Shown: positions 16,589-25,600, counted from the first letter of the stretch. The stretch: 32,614 nt of DNA from Bacteroidota bacterium (GCA_947492885.1 CANLPK010000021.1:1-32614); one strand, 5' to 3'. Notes: generated from the sequence alone by a model not told the origin. Translations and numbers: made by a program.

Positions 16589-17710
16589 TTATTCAGAGAA
16601 CAATGTAATGGTTTTGCCATCATATCTTGATAAGCCATTGCCTCTATTCCCAAACCAGATATGATGGTCTTTGTCTTCAAAAATAAAGTAGACCGATTTG
16701 TTATTAATCTTGGTAAAGGTTAATTCTGATTTGTTATTCTCTGGGATGTTTGAATACCGTAATCCTCCGAGTGTATCTTCAATATATTTCCCATAATCGG
16801 AGGCAACCCATAACCGGCCATCGCTCGATTCCATGATAGCATTTAAGGAGCCATTCACTAAATCTTTAGGCTGGCTATAATTGCTAAATGAATTTCCATC
16901 ATAACCTACAATTCCTGAGTTTCGTGTGGCAAGAATAAATTTACCATTTTCACTCTCCACCATATTTCTAATCCAGTGTTCATTCTTAGGTTTGAATCGT
17001 TCAATCATTTTGCCATTATATCTGCACAAGCCTTCATAACCAGGAGGCATGCCTGATGCAAACCAAATATTCCCATTCTTATCTTCTATGATATCTGATA
17101 CCATTTTAAGATGTACAGTATCTTTATTAATGATTTTATTGTTGGCTAAGAATCTTGAGAAACTGAATCCATCATAGCAGTATACACCATCACCCGTTCC
17201 AAACCACAGCAACCCATGACTATCTTGCATGATACTCCATACGGTACTCTTCGTTGATGTCTTGGTATAGTAATGATTATTATCAATGATGGGCCTAATA
17301 TTAGAGGGTATTGAAATACTAATGATGCCTTGCTTCTGGATTCTACAAATACCATTGGTGGTTCCAAACCAAATATTTCCATTTTTATCTTCTAAGATGG
17401 AATAAATGCAATTGCTATTTAATCCATCCTGCATGGTGTATTGGTAGAATAATTTTCCATCAAATTTATATACCCCTTGATCGGAGGTTCCGAACCAAAG
17501 GTTTCCATTTTTATCCTGCAAACCACACATCACGTTATTGTATTTATTTGAATCTTGTGATGATTTAATTTTAGGTATTCCGATTTTGTTATTCGCAGTG
17601 CTCACCGCTTCAAACTGATTAGGAGCAGTATTTTGAGCATTGCAAGAGCTAAAATAAATTAGTATCAGCAATACAGGGAGCATTGGTTTGAAGATTTGAT
17701 TTTTAAACAT
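16589..17710 (-). CDS. two-component-regulator-type propeller lipoprotein without kinase
   Basis: 373-aa lipoprotein; the lipobox is YFSSC with C23 as the lipidated residue. The whole mature protein consists of Reg_prop beta-propeller repeats, seen as recurring NGNLWFGT / NGNIWFG motifs: GLQDKNGNLWFGTSDQGVYK, LEDKNGNIWFGTTNGICRI, QDSHGLLWFGTGDGVYCYDG, IEDKNGNIWFASGMPP, SSDGRLWVASDYGK and FEDKDHHIWFGNRGNGLSRY. These repeats normally form the periplasmic sensor of propeller histidine kinases such as the one at 22547-25600. Here no transmembrane helix, Y_Y_Y domain or kinase follows, and the stop is followed by normal spacer, so it is a free-standing propeller. It could be an accessory ligand-binding protein. 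Confidence 0.88.
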   Translation of the reverse strand: MFKNQIFKPMLPVLLILIYFSSCNAQNTAPNQFEAVSTANNKIGIPKIKSSQDSNKYNNVMCGLQDKNGNLWFGTSDQGVYKFDGKLFYQYTMQDGLNSNCIYSILEDKNGNIWFGTTNGICRIQKQGIISISIPSNIRPIIDNNHYYTKTSTKSTVWSIMQDSHGLLWFGTGDGVYCYDGFSFSRFLANNKIINKDTVHLKMVSDIIEDKNGNIWFASGMPPGYEGLCRYNGKMIERFKPKNEHWIRNMVESENGKFILATRNSGIVGYDGNSFSNYSQPKDLVNGSLNAIMESSDGRLWVASDYGKYIEDTLGGLRYSNIPENNKSELTFTKINNKSVYFIFEDKDHHIWFGNRGNGLSRYDGKTITLFSE

Positions 17711-17768
17711 TAGAGGTGGAAGCTTAGGGCAGTTTTAACTTTTTAAATTCGTTTTAATTGCGATGGTT

Positions 17769-18134
17769 TTAACTTTCTCTTAGAATCTTCTCCATCTTTT
17801 TTCCTTTGGCCAATTCATCCACAAGTTTATCAAGGTACCGAACTTTTTGAGTTAAAGGGTTTTCAATTTCTTCAACTCGGTAACCACAAATTAAACCAGT
17901 GATGAGGTGCGCATTCGGGTTCAACTTAGCCAATTGAAAGAACTTTTCAAAAGTTACTTTTTCATCAATTTGTTTTTGAAGTTTCGTTATGTCAAATCCA
18001 GTAAGCCATGAAATCACTTGGTCCAATTCAGCTTTTGTTCTCCCTTTCTTTTCTACTTTTGTAAGATAGAGCGGATATACAGAAGCGAAAATCATTTTTC
18101 CGAATTTATCATCATGATGGGACGTATCGTTCAT
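17769..18134 (-). CDS. DUF2200 family protein
   Basis: 121-aa soluble protein of the DUF2200 family. Family landmarks are [37 protein letters not shown] at residues 11-47 and the C-terminal [35 protein letters not shown]. The length equals that of other members. Mostly helical, cytoplasmic, function unknown. A perfect -7 box lies just 4 nt upstream of the ATG. Confidence 0.88.
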   Translation of the reverse strand: MNDTSHHDDKFGKMIFASVYPLYLTKVEKKGRTKAELDQVISWLTGFDITKLQKQIDEKVTFEKFFQLAKLNPNAHLITGLICGYRVEEIENPLTQKVRYLDKLVDELAKGKKMEKILRES

Positions 18135-18138
18135 AAAT

Positions 18139-18146
18139 CAAAAATA
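18139..18146 (-). promoter_or_regulatory. -7 box (TATTTTTG) next to the DUF2200 start codon
   Basis: Exact TAnnTTTG match on the minus strand, only 4 nt from the ATG at 18134. If used, transcription would begin at or just inside the start codon. No -33 TTTG is visible at the expected distance, so it may be coincidence. Confidence 0.3.
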
Positions 18147-18216
18147 GGAAGAATAGGAATACTTTGACTAATCAGGAAAATAATCTTATGATATTTAACT
18201 CAAGTTACCAAAACCT

Positions 18217-19377
18217 TCAATCCACCACCACCACAAAATAAATGATTACCAATACGGTCGCAATCCCCGTAACAATAAATGTAGCGGACATCCCGGCTTG
18301 TGTCCATAGAATACCTGCAATGGTGCTTGCGAATAGCGCACAAATGCTTTGAAAGGCTGAATAAGTTCCGATAGCAGTGGCTGTTTCATTGGGTGCACTG
18401 AGGTTGCTTATCAATGCTTTGGAGATGCCTTCGGTTGCTGCTGCATAAACGCCATAAAGTAAAAACAATACAAAATAAATATAAATAGGTGGGGAGAATC
18501 CCATGCCGAAATATACAATGGCAAACAATCCCATGCCGATGACAAGAATCTTTTTCAATCCAATCTTATCTGCAATGATACCCATTGGGAATGCTGCCAA
18601 TGCATATATTAAATTATAAAAGATGTAAATACCTATTACCATTGTATCACTCAATCCGCTTTGCTTTGCCTTTAATAATAAAAACACATCTGAACTATTA
18701 AATAATGCAAAGGCCAATAAACCAACCACCAACTTGCGATAAGGAACCGAACTTTGTTTCCAGTATTTTAGAAATGAAAAAAATGTTGGGCGATCTTTTT
18801 TAACCGAAACACTTAATCTATTTTCCTTTAAATATAAGGAAGCACCAATGGCCAAAAGCCCTGGTACTAGTGCCACATAAAATAGTTGTTGGTAGCGCTC
18901 AGGATAAAAATACAAATAAGCCAATGCAATGGCTGGACCTAGCACTGCGCCCAAAGTATCCATGCTGCGATGAAATCCGAAGATGCGACCTTTTGTTTCT
19001 GGTATGGCCTCCGCCGATAAGAGAGCATCTCGCGCACCAGTACGAATTCCTTTGCCTACTCTATCTAGGGTGCGTGCAAAGAATATCCATAACGGATAAG
19101 TGAAGAATGCCATAATGGGTTTGGAAATGGCACTCAAGCTATAACCCAGTTGCACAAAGGGAACGCGACGCTGCATGCTATCAGAAAGTTTTCCAAAATA
19201 GCCTTTGCTTAATCCAGCAATGGCCTCTGCCAAACCTTCGAGCACCCCAATTAAAATCATAGAAAACCCAATGCTCTTCAAATAAATAGGCATCACTGGA
19301 TATAGCATCTCGCTAGCAGTATCGGTAAATAAACTTACCAACGATAAGATCCAAACTACTCTTGTTATGGCTTTCAC
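18217..19377 (-). CDS. MFS transporter
   Basis: Major facilitator superfamily permease, 386 aa with a GTG start at 19377, predicted with 11-12 membrane helices in the inner membrane. The frame is open to an ATG at 19464, but that codon lies inside the upstream gene's terminator hairpin (19435-19467) and adds a non-hydrophobic leader, so GTG (VKAITRVVWILSLVSLFTD) is preferred. Helix 1 contains SLFTDTASEMLYPVMPIYL. The conserved cytoplasmic loop between helices 2 and 3 is GYFGKLSDSMQRRVPFV. A family signature is RTLDRVGKGIRTGARDALLS followed by GRIFGFHRSMDTLGAVLGP. The substrate is not inferable; no neighbouring resistance or metabolic genes give a clue. Confidence 0.88.
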   Translation of the reverse strand: MKAITRVVWILSLVSLFTDTASEMLYPVMPIYLKSIGFSMILIGVLEGLAEAIAGLSKGYFGKLSDSMQRRVPFVQLGYSLSAISKPIMAFFTYPLWIFFARTLDRVGKGIRTGARDALLSAEAIPETKGRIFGFHRSMDTLGAVLGPAIALAYLYFYPERYQQLFYVALVPGLLAIGASLYLKENRLSVSVKKDRPTFFSFLKYWKQSSVPYRKLVVGLLAFALFNSSDVFLLLKAKQSGLSDTMVIGIYIFYNLIYALAAFPMGIIADKIGLKKILVIGMGLFAIVYFGMGFSPPIYIYFVLFLLYGVYAAATEGISKALISNLSAPNETATAIGTYSAFQSICALFASTIAGILWTQAGMSATFIVTGIATVLVIIYFVVVVD

Positions 19378-19434
19378 GGTAACAAATGTAAAGCAATCGA
19401 GGCAGTTGTTTGGGTAATTATTTATTCTAAAATA

Positions 19435-19467
19435 AAAATGCCGACCCGCAAAGCGAATCGACATTTT
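19435..19467 (-). terminator. strand-specific intrinsic terminator after the 152/139-aa membrane protein
   Basis: Two 15-nt arms (19435-19449 and 19453-19467) with a 3-nt loop pair completely in the minus-strand RNA if G-U pairs are counted, whereas the plus-strand RNA would have C-A mismatches. It lies 25 nt past the stop of the upstream gene and is followed by a U-rich stretch. This is a good minus-strand terminator. Confidence 0.75.
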
Positions 19468-19491
19468 ATGTTTTTATCAATGATGAAATGC

Positions 19492-19911
19492 TTAAGCCGA
19501 TTTCGGATTCATTCCCATTACCCAACCTGTGATTCCTCCAACAATACCCCACATCACGGTGTTTGCAATGACATCCACAATAATGGGTGAAGCTGAATGA
19601 TACATAGTGGTCATGGAATAAAAGCTTAAATCGATTCCCATAGCGAAGAGTAATCCAAGAATGGCACCTTTCACCAATCCAGGCATAAATCCAGTGCTAT
19701 TGCTCCAATCGAGTACGGTAGCCACCAAATAGCCATACAATAAATTACTTAAAATTAGCGCCCACCAAAGGTAGTCGACCATTTCCCTGCTTCCCGTTTG
19801 TGAGCAATTTTCCTTCATGTACGCATCAAGCACAATGCCGTAAATAAGCCAACCTAAGAAAAAGAAGGCAATACCTCCAACGAGGCCTCCGATAATAATT
19901 TTATTTTTCAT
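19492..19911 (-). CDS. small integral membrane protein
   Basis: The start was placed at ATG 19911 (MKNKIIIGGLVGGIAFFFLGW), 139 aa, because the 13 additional upstream residues are not needed and the promoter at 19936-19966 would be inside a longer frame. There are four hydrophobic segments: about residues 5-27, 45-65, 75-95 and 115-135, the last rich in glycine (MWGIVGGITGWVMGM). A conserved WWALILSNLLYGY occurs in the second helix. I do not recognise a named function; similar short membrane proteins are common in Bacteroidota. Confidence 0.75.
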   Translation of the reverse strand: MKNKIIIGGLVGGIAFFFLGWLIYGIVLDAYMKENCSQTGSREMVDYLWWALILSNLLYGYLVATVLDWSNSTGFMPGLVKGAILGLLFAMGIDLSFYSMTTMYHSASPIIVDVIANTVMWGIVGGITGWVMGMNPKSA

Positions 19912-19935
19912 TGATAATAGGGGGTTAGTGTAATA

Positions 19936-19966
19936 CAAACTTAGCAGCATTCAAGGTGCTCACAAC
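19936..19966 (-). promoter_or_regulatory. promoter of the small membrane protein gene
   Basis: On the minus strand TTG (19963-19965), 19-nt spacer, then TAAGTTTG (19936-19943). Both the box and the spacing fit the Bacteroidota consensus. It lies 24 nt before the ATG at 19911 and so supports that start. Confidence 0.6.
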
Positions 19967-20014
19967 TAAAATTTGATTGAGTTATCAACAGTTTATTATA
20001 TGAGTATTTTAAGG

Positions 20015-20461
20015 CTATTGCGATGATTTCCAATAGGCTGCCCCGTAGGCACAAAAGATTTCCTCCCCGGCATTGATTTTTTTGATTGCAACGAGGCATA
20101 CTTCATCATGTTCATTCAATGATATTTTTGCGTTATTCTTAAATCGGGTTCTCACCATTCCTAAGGTATCATTGGCATATTTAGCAAAACATTTTATATT
20201 TTTTGAATCCATAATCCCTCCATTGGGCATCATAATGAAATATCCATTTTCACTCACTTTGGCGCGGCGTTTGGCTTCGGCATTGCTTAAGAGTTCGCCT
20301 TTGAAAATCGAAATGATTTCATCTTTATATATAGGAATGGCGGTGAAGAGTCCTTTGCCTGCACCCAATATTTGGGAGGTTTTTAAGTACAGATAATCCT
20401 TCTCCGGTGCATCAATGGCATGATTCTCTTCATTACAATATTTCTGATTTGGATCGAGCAT
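20015..20461 (-). CDS. SET-domain protein
   Basis: 148 aa from ATG 20461; the longer frame to 20641 overlaps the upstream gene and is not hydrophobic or conserved, so it is rejected. The sequence fits a compact SET fold: TSQILGAGKGLFTAIPIYKD (GxG motif and first strands), EIISIFKGELLSNAEAKRRA, the central NIKCFAKYANDTLG and the end INAGEEIFCAYGAAYW (the GEEI-x-x-Y-G signature). The usual NHSCxPN motif is replaced by AKYANDT, so cofactor binding is kept in part only. SET proteins are lysine methyltransferases in eukaryotes and some bacteria; target and activity here are unknown. The gene begins 4 nt after the stop of the upstream membrane-protein gene, indicating an operon. Confidence 0.78.
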   Translation of the reverse strand: MLDPNQKYCNEENHAIDAPEKDYLYLKTSQILGAGKGLFTAIPIYKDEIISIFKGELLSNAEAKRRAKVSENGYFIMMPNGGIMDSKNIKCFAKYANDTLGMVRTRFKNNAKISLNEHDEVCLVAIKKINAGEEIFCAYGAAYWKSSQ

Positions 20462-20465
20462 TTTG

Positions 20466-21146
20466 TTATAGAGATGTTTGGGTAAAATACCTGCGGATAC
20501 TAATGAGATGGGAGAGCAATACCAAGGGCACAATGGCGCATGGCAACCATACATAAGGGAAATAAAGTACTGCGATATTGGGTTGGTCGAATGCGAATTT
20601 TTGAAAAGGAAAGGGGGCTGAAAAAACCGCTGTGAAAACAATATTTAGCAAGAGTAGTAAGCATACGATATTCCAAATTAGCAATGCGTTTTTACCAATA
20701 CTCTTTTTGATATATGCTAGGTAATAAATAATAGGGGCACTAATACCGGAAAGGATATCGAAGTTTTGCCCTTCGAATGTCATCAACTGAGGCACCATTT
20801 TTTCTAAACAAAGCCAATACAATACCAACTCCACTGGAATACGAACAATATGCAATAGGTTAAGCACTTCTGGATTGAACCGATCGAGAAATTGTTGCCC
20901 TTTAGAAGTGATGAATAAAAACAATATCATGAGTAGTGGAGGGCCTACTAAAAAAATGAAACGAGGAGGCATTGATTGAGTATCCGTATAAAAGAAGGAG
21001 CGACTAATTACTGCCTGTAATGCAAGCCAAATGGCACATACAGCCATCACCGTCCCCGATTTATTTGAAGCTACATAAAATAATATGACGGTGAGCAAGG
21101 TGGTGAATCCAAATACGATACTGATATAAAAAGGGAGATGTTCCAT
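20466..21146 (-). CDS. multi-pass membrane protein, unknown function
   Basis: 226 aa with about seven hydrophobic helices: residues about 5-25, 32-50, 64-82, 95-115, 128-145, 155-178 and 193-213. The helix loop SFFYTDTQSMPPRFIFLVGPPLL is the most distinctive part. No known transporter or enzyme motif is seen. The SET-domain gene follows 4 nt downstream, so the two are probably translated from one mRNA. The start at 21146 (MEHLPFYISIVFGFTTLLTV) has its first helix directly after, consistent with a membrane protein. Confidence 0.78.
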   Translation of the reverse strand: MEHLPFYISIVFGFTTLLTVILFYVASNKSGTVMAVCAIWLALQAVISRSFFYTDTQSMPPRFIFLVGPPLLMILFLFITSKGQQFLDRFNPEVLNLLHIVRIPVELVLYWLCLEKMVPQLMTFEGQNFDILSGISAPIIYYLAYIKKSIGKNALLIWNIVCLLLLLNIVFTAVFSAPFPFQKFAFDQPNIAVLYFPYVWLPCAIVPLVLLSHLISIRRYFTQTSL

Positions 21147-21220
21147 GATGGATTTTTTTAGGAGTTATACGAACCAACCTGATGGGTAAGACGTCACAAT
21201 TTTACGAAAGAATTAGACAT

Positions 21221-21252
21221 AAAAAAAACAGCGATTTTAGTTCGCTGTTTTT
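21221..21252 (-). terminator. intrinsic terminator after the 151-aa exported protein gene
   Basis: Stem AAAAACAGCGA (21224-21234) / TCGCTGTTTTT (21242-21252) with a 7-nt loop. The AT-rich arms supply A and U tracts on both sides. It lies 25 nt past the stop at 21277 and ends that minus-strand transcript. Confidence 0.8.
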
Positions 21253-21276
21253 AATCTTCATTAGTTAGTGAATCAT

Positions 21277-21732
21277 TTATTCGTTGCTATTGGCCAATTC
21301 AAAAATTGCATCATCAATCATTAAAAATACTTTCGTGATTTTCTTAGGGTCGAATTGCTTGTGAAAGCATAGATATTGATAATGCGTTTCTTTTCCTGCA
21401 ACAATATACTTACAGCTATATTGCCCTTCGGCAGTAGAAGTGGTATAGTTTGTAAAGGTTTCGCCAGTACTCAATTGCACAATGATGCGATAGTTTTTCC
21501 AAACATAGTCATCTGATGAATTGTTGATGATGGCCATCTTCACCGTAGAAGCACCTTCATTATTGTTGATAGTAGCATCATAAGAATAGAAAGATGGATA
21601 GAAGCCAATCACAAAGTTGACTGTTTTACTTGGATTGGAGATTGATTCATAATAGAATAAATCTTTCTTTTCTTGGGCATAGGAGCTTATAGCAACCATG
21701 AAGAAAGCTAGGATTACCATTAATTTTTTCAT
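21277..21732 (-). CDS. small exported protein, unknown function
   Basis: 151 aa when started at ATG 21732, which gives a standard signal peptide (MKKLMVILAFFMVAISSYAQ); the open frame continues to 21840 but with a non-signal leader. The mature part is beta-rich: VNFVIGFYPSFYSYDATINN, VKMAIINNSSDDYVWKNYRI, IVQLSTGETFTNYT, with two cysteines (YSCKYIVAG and YLCFHKQF) about 18 residues apart that might form a disulfide. No family recognised. It is 125 nt downstream of the response-regulator gene and carries its own terminator. Confidence 0.72.
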   Translation of the reverse strand: MKKLMVILAFFMVAISSYAQEKKDLFYYESISNPSKTVNFVIGFYPSFYSYDATINNNEGASTVKMAIINNSSDDYVWKNYRIIVQLSTGETFTNYTTSTAEGQYSCKYIVAGKETHYQYLCFHKQFDPKKITKVFLMIDDAIFELANSNE

Positions 21733-21857
21733 TGCCGGATTTTCAATAAATGGAGTGGTTGGGATTGATTTTGTTGGGTTCATTTGGTTATTGATTTTAT
21801 AGTGCAAGTTAGCAACCAATAGTGCCTCAAACAATACCATTTTCGTGGTATATATGT

Positions 21858-22487
21858 TTACCGGAATATCTTATTCAAAGCATCGGTTCTCGATTGCACA
21901 TGGAGCTTTTGATAGATATTTCTAATATGCGTACGAACGGTTTCCGGACTGATATTTAGATTGTCGGCAATTTCTTTATATCGATACCCGAGTGCGAGTC
22001 CGTTCACAATTTCTTTCTCCCGCTCCGATAAATCCTGATAATTGGGCTCCTGCTTTGGAGCCTGTGAGGTAAAAGCATTGAGTACCTTTCGTGCAATGCC
22101 TGGCGACATCGGCGAACCTCCTTGATGCAAATCCATGACTGCCTGTACAATTTGCGTTGCCGAACTTTTTTTAAGTAAATAACCTATAGCACCTGCTTGA
22201 AGTGATTTAAAAATCATTTCATCATCTTCGTAAACGGTAAGCATCATAAACTGAGTTTGAGGACACGATTGCTTGAGCTTTTTGATGGCTTCAATTCCAT
22301 TCATTCCAGGCAAGTCGATATCCATGAGCACCACATCACATTCGTTCACAATTAAGTCTTTCAATGCATCCTCCGCATTCGAGTAAACCTGCTCGCACAA
22401 TAGCTCATGGCTACTATTGATAATCATCTTCAATCCGCCACGGATATCATGATTGTCTTCTACGATGGATACTTTGATTGGTGTCAT
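21858..22487 (-). CDS. NarL/LuxR-family response regulator
   Basis: 209-aa two-component response regulator. The receiver domain (residues 1-120) has the acidic pocket IVEDN at 8-12, phospho-acceptor D56 in VVLMDIDLPGMNG, the switch Thr in MMLTVYEDD and the conserved Lys in YLLKKSS. The C-terminal domain (about 150-209) is a GerE/LuxR helix-turn-helix: LSEREKEIVNGLALGYRYKE, then IADNLNISPETVRTHIRNIY and KLHVQSRTDAL. It lies 59 nt downstream of the propeller histidine kinase on the same strand and is its probable cognate partner. Targets are not known; the divergent secreted-protein gene at 25877 is the nearest candidate. Confidence 0.95.
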   Translation of the reverse strand: MTPIKVSIVEDNHDIRGGLKMIINSSHELLCEQVYSNAEDALKDLIVNECDVVLMDIDLPGMNGIEAIKKLKQSCPQTQFMMLTVYEDDEMIFKSLQAGAIGYLLKKSSATQIVQAVMDLHQGGSPMSPGIARKVLNAFTSQAPKQEPNYQDLSEREKEIVNGLALGYRYKEIADNLNISPETVRTHIRNIYQKLHVQSRTDALNKIFR

Positions 22488-22546
22488 TCTGGACTGGTAA
22501 AATTAATAAAGTGGTTCGAATTTCATACTAACATGAAATACGTATT

Positions 22547-25500
22547 TTATAAGCTGTTTAATTCTAAGGTAGTAATACATCCATTCCCAATGGAGGATTG
22601 AATATGATAGATTCCATTTAAGTCGTTCATCCTCTTTTGCATATTATTTAATCCATTGCCGCGTTTGATCGCATCTTTTAATTCGAATCCTTTACCGTTA
22701 TCTTCTATTGTTACCTTGATTTTTTTTGATGTTAAAGTCACCGTAATATTTACTAGTGTGGCACCCGAATGTTTTAAAATATTATGATAAGTTTCTTTGA
22801 TGATGAGAAACAAATTTCGGCGTTCAAATTGAGATAGAATAATATGTGTAGCATGTTCCGGGAAATTCAAAACGCATTTTATGTTGCTGTCTTCAAAAAA
22901 GTCGAGTGTGAATTTACGTAGGTACCCAAGTATATTTTCAATATGGTCGTTCTCTGGATTCATGGCCCAAATAATCTGACTCATATTATCAATTAACTCA
23001 TGCGTTGTGTTTGATATTTTCTCAATCTGTGCATTGGTATTCTCCGACTTATCCTTCGATTTAAGCAACTCCGTCATGATGGCAATTTTTGTTAAGCCAC
23101 TTCCCAAATCGTCATGCATATCCTTAGATATACGACTGCGTTCTTGTTCTAAGGCTTTTTGTTTGTCGATGATAAGTTTCTGCTCTTGCAGTTTGCGGTG
23201 TACAATGAGACGGAAGACGCTGTAAACAGCAAGCCCCAAGAAGAAGACAAATATTAAAATTGCCCACCATGTTTGCCACCATGGCGATTGAATGGTGATG
23301 GTGCAGAGTAAAATGTCGGAGCTCCATACCCCATCATTATTTGAGGCTCTTACATAGAGTCGATATTGCCCTGGAGCTAATTTCGAATAACGTGCTGCAT
23401 GTTTATTTCCTGCATATACCCAATCTTTATCATTTCCAGCCAGCTTGTATTGATATTCATTTTTTTCTGGTTGCGTAAACTCTAGCGCGGCAAAGTCAAA
23501 TGCAAGTGTATTTGATGAAGGGCCTAATACAATGTCTTTTAGATAGGCAGGATTCCCATATTTTAACGCTTCTTCATCATTCACCATAAAACGTGTTAAA
23601 GCCACATTAGGTGTGTATTGATTATCTTGAATATGTAATGGGTTAAACACATTAAAACCATTGATTCCACCAAAATAAAACTCATTTGATCTACTCTTAA
23701 AGTAGGCTCCTGAATTAAATTCGTTTGATTGTAATCCATCATTTATGTCGTAGTTACGGCATCTGTCGGTACGTGGGTCATATATGCTGATTCCCTTATT
23801 ACTACTCACCCATAAACGACCTAATGAATCACAGAGTAAGCCATAAAGATGGGTATTCGCCAATCCTTGTTTTTCGTTAACGAAAGTGTAATTTTCGCTT
23901 TTCAGGTCATAACGAATTAAGCCTTTATCGCTCCCCATCCATAACAAATTGTTTTTTGTGTCTTCATATAATGAACGAACATTGATGCCGTTAATGATAG
24001 TTGACTTTTTCACAAAAACATTATTGGTATAAGAATATATTTTAACAAAGGCACCTTCGGTTGATGCGGCGAAAATTTTGCCATCTTTAGTTTGATAAAG
24101 TCTGCCTATAAAATTACCTAAAGTAATAGGTATCGCTTTTATTTTTACAATTCGATGATTTTCGTAAACGGCTTCATATATTCCAAAAGCAGAAGAAACT
24201 AAGGTGGTATGTTCCTGTGTATTGAGAATATCTAGGATTTTATGGTCTCCTGGATTATTCACTCCTTCCCGGTCGGTGGGGATATAGGTTTTATGAAATG
24301 TTTTTTCATCAATATAATATAGGCCTTCGGCGGTACCAATAAGTAACTTTCCTTCTAAATCGCGGGCCATGCATGCAATGGTATTGGCTTTATTGGAGGC
24401 ATCCTTTAATACATCCAATCGATGATTTTTGAAATCCAGAATATTTATTCCACCTTCATGTGTGCCTACCCAAATACGAAGTTCAGGATCTTCAAAGAAA
24501 CATTTGATAAAGTTCGCACTCAGCTTCCAATCACTAGTTGTGCTTTGGTAGCATGCAAATTTCGCAGGTTTTAAATCGGATTTATTCAATCCAAATCCAT
24601 CACTTGACACCCAAATGTTTTCCGAACGGTCGATGAAAATAGACATAATGATATCGGATGCTATGGAGGCCCCATCATTTTTGTTTTGTTGGTATTGATG
24701 AGAAGTACTGCTCAATTTATCATAGCATAAAAGCCCGAGGTTTAAGGTGCCAAGCCAAACCTTACCTTTTTGTGTTATCACTGTATTCCATTTCGCTTCA
24801 GGGAATTGTTGAATTAAATTGTTTGGAATGAGTACTAATTTTTTTGTGTCGAACGATATGACCAAAGGGTTTGACGTCATCCATAAAATACCTTCTTCAT
24901 CAATGGATAGGCTTGCAAGCAAGGGGCTTTTATTTATTGAAATAAAATATTCGTTGAGGTAATTAGAGAAGTGATGATTGTAAATATTGTAGCGGGAAAT
25001 ACCATGCATATTATTATACCAGATATTACCGTCTTTGTCCATGACGGCTTGTCTAAACAAGCTTTCCCCATCTTCCATCTTAATCGATTCAATCTCATCG
25101 GTATTTATATGGTATTGATAAAAGGTTCTATTTCGATCCCAACACCAGAGGTCTCCATCATTATCTATGCCTAATACATCAATCCATCGGTCGAAGTAGG
25201 AAGTATCACCACCAGGATAAAATTCCATGAATTGATCTTTGAGATGATCATATTTATTCAATCCATGACGGCTACTAACCCAGAGGTCACCTTGGGCGTC
25301 TTCCACAATCTTTTCTCCAATATAATTGCTTAGTGTAGAGGTATTCCCTTGGTTGCGATAAGATTTAATTTGGTAGCCATCATATTTATTTAATCCATCG
25401 GCGGTGCCAAACCACATGAATCCTTTGGAGTCTTGAAATATTGTATTGACGGTACTTTGTGATAGTCCTTCCGATACACCCAAGTGAGAAAATGATAAAG

Positions 25501-25600
25501 TTTGAGCAGATGAATCATTCAAGATAAAAAACAAAAGCAAACCCCAGATTGGATATAATTTTATTGTTAAATTTTGAATGAAATGGTAGCGTATTTTCAA
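22547..25600 (-). CDS. propeller-type sensor histidine kinase (Reg_prop, Y_Y_Y, HisKA_3)
   Basis: Membrane sensor kinase of about 1017 aa. The start was taken at TTG 25600, which gives a signal peptide with basic n-region (KIRYHFIQNLTIKLYPIWGL) and puts a perfect -7 box 35 nt upstream; an ATG at 25675 would add 25 residues and place that box inside the gene. Periplasmic part: about 14 Reg_prop blades with motifs such as DSKGFMWFGTADGLNKYDGY and DTKNNLLWMGSDKGLIRYD. Then comes a Y_Y_Y domain (YQYKLAGNDKDWVYAG), a single helix (WWAILIFVFFLGLAVYSVF), the dimerisation box ERSRISKDMHDDLGSGLTKI with phospho-His near residue 829, and an HATPase (KETYHNILKHSGA, IEDNGKGFE). There is no fused receiver. 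It works with the regulator at 21858. Confidence 0.93.
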   Translation of the reverse strand: MKIRYHFIQNLTIKLYPIWGLLLFFILNDSSAQTLSFSHLGVSEGLSQSTVNTIFQDSKGFMWFGTADGLNKYDGYQIKSYRNQGNTSTLSNYIGEKIVEDAQGDLWVSSRHGLNKYDHLKDQFMEFYPGGDTSYFDRWIDVLGIDNDGDLWCWDRNRTFYQYHINTDEIESIKMEDGESLFRQAVMDKDGNIWYNNMHGISRYNIYNHHFSNYLNEYFISINKSPLLASLSIDEEGILWMTSNPLVISFDTKKLVLIPNNLIQQFPEAKWNTVITQKGKVWLGTLNLGLLCYDKLSSTSHQYQQNKNDGASIASDIIMSIFIDRSENIWVSSDGFGLNKSDLKPAKFACYQSTTSDWKLSANFIKCFFEDPELRIWVGTHEGGINILDFKNHRLDVLKDASNKANTIACMARDLEGKLLIGTAEGLYYIDEKTFHKTYIPTDREGVNNPGDHKILDILNTQEHTTLVSSAFGIYEAVYENHRIVKIKAIPITLGNFIGRLYQTKDGKIFAASTEGAFVKIYSYTNNVFVKKSTIINGINVRSLYEDTKNNLLWMGSDKGLIRYDLKSENYTFVNEKQGLANTHLYGLLCDSLGRLWVSSNKGISIYDPRTDRCRNYDINDGLQSNEFNSGAYFKSRSNEFYFGGINGFNVFNPLHIQDNQYTPNVALTRFMVNDEEALKYGNPAYLKDIVLGPSSNTLAFDFAALEFTQPEKNEYQYKLAGNDKDWVYAGNKHAARYSKLAPGQYRLYVRASNNDGVWSSDILLCTITIQSPWWQTWWAILIFVFFLGLAVYSVFRLIVHRKLQEQKLIIDKQKALEQERSRISKDMHDDLGSGLTKIAIMTELLKSKDKSENTNAQIEKISNTTHELIDNMSQIIWAMNPENDHIENILGYLRKFTLDFFEDSNIKCVLNFPEHATHIILSQFERRNLFLIIKETYHNILKHSGATLVNITVTLTSKKIKVTIEDNGKGFELKDAIKRGNGLNNMQKRMNDLNGIYHIQSSIGNGCITTLELNSL

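Noticed and set aside
20462-20641. Longer N-terminus for the SET-domain protein
   Set aside because: The extra 60 residues are antisense-free but overlap the coding end of the membrane-protein gene in another frame; ATG 20461 lies 4 nt after that gene's stop.
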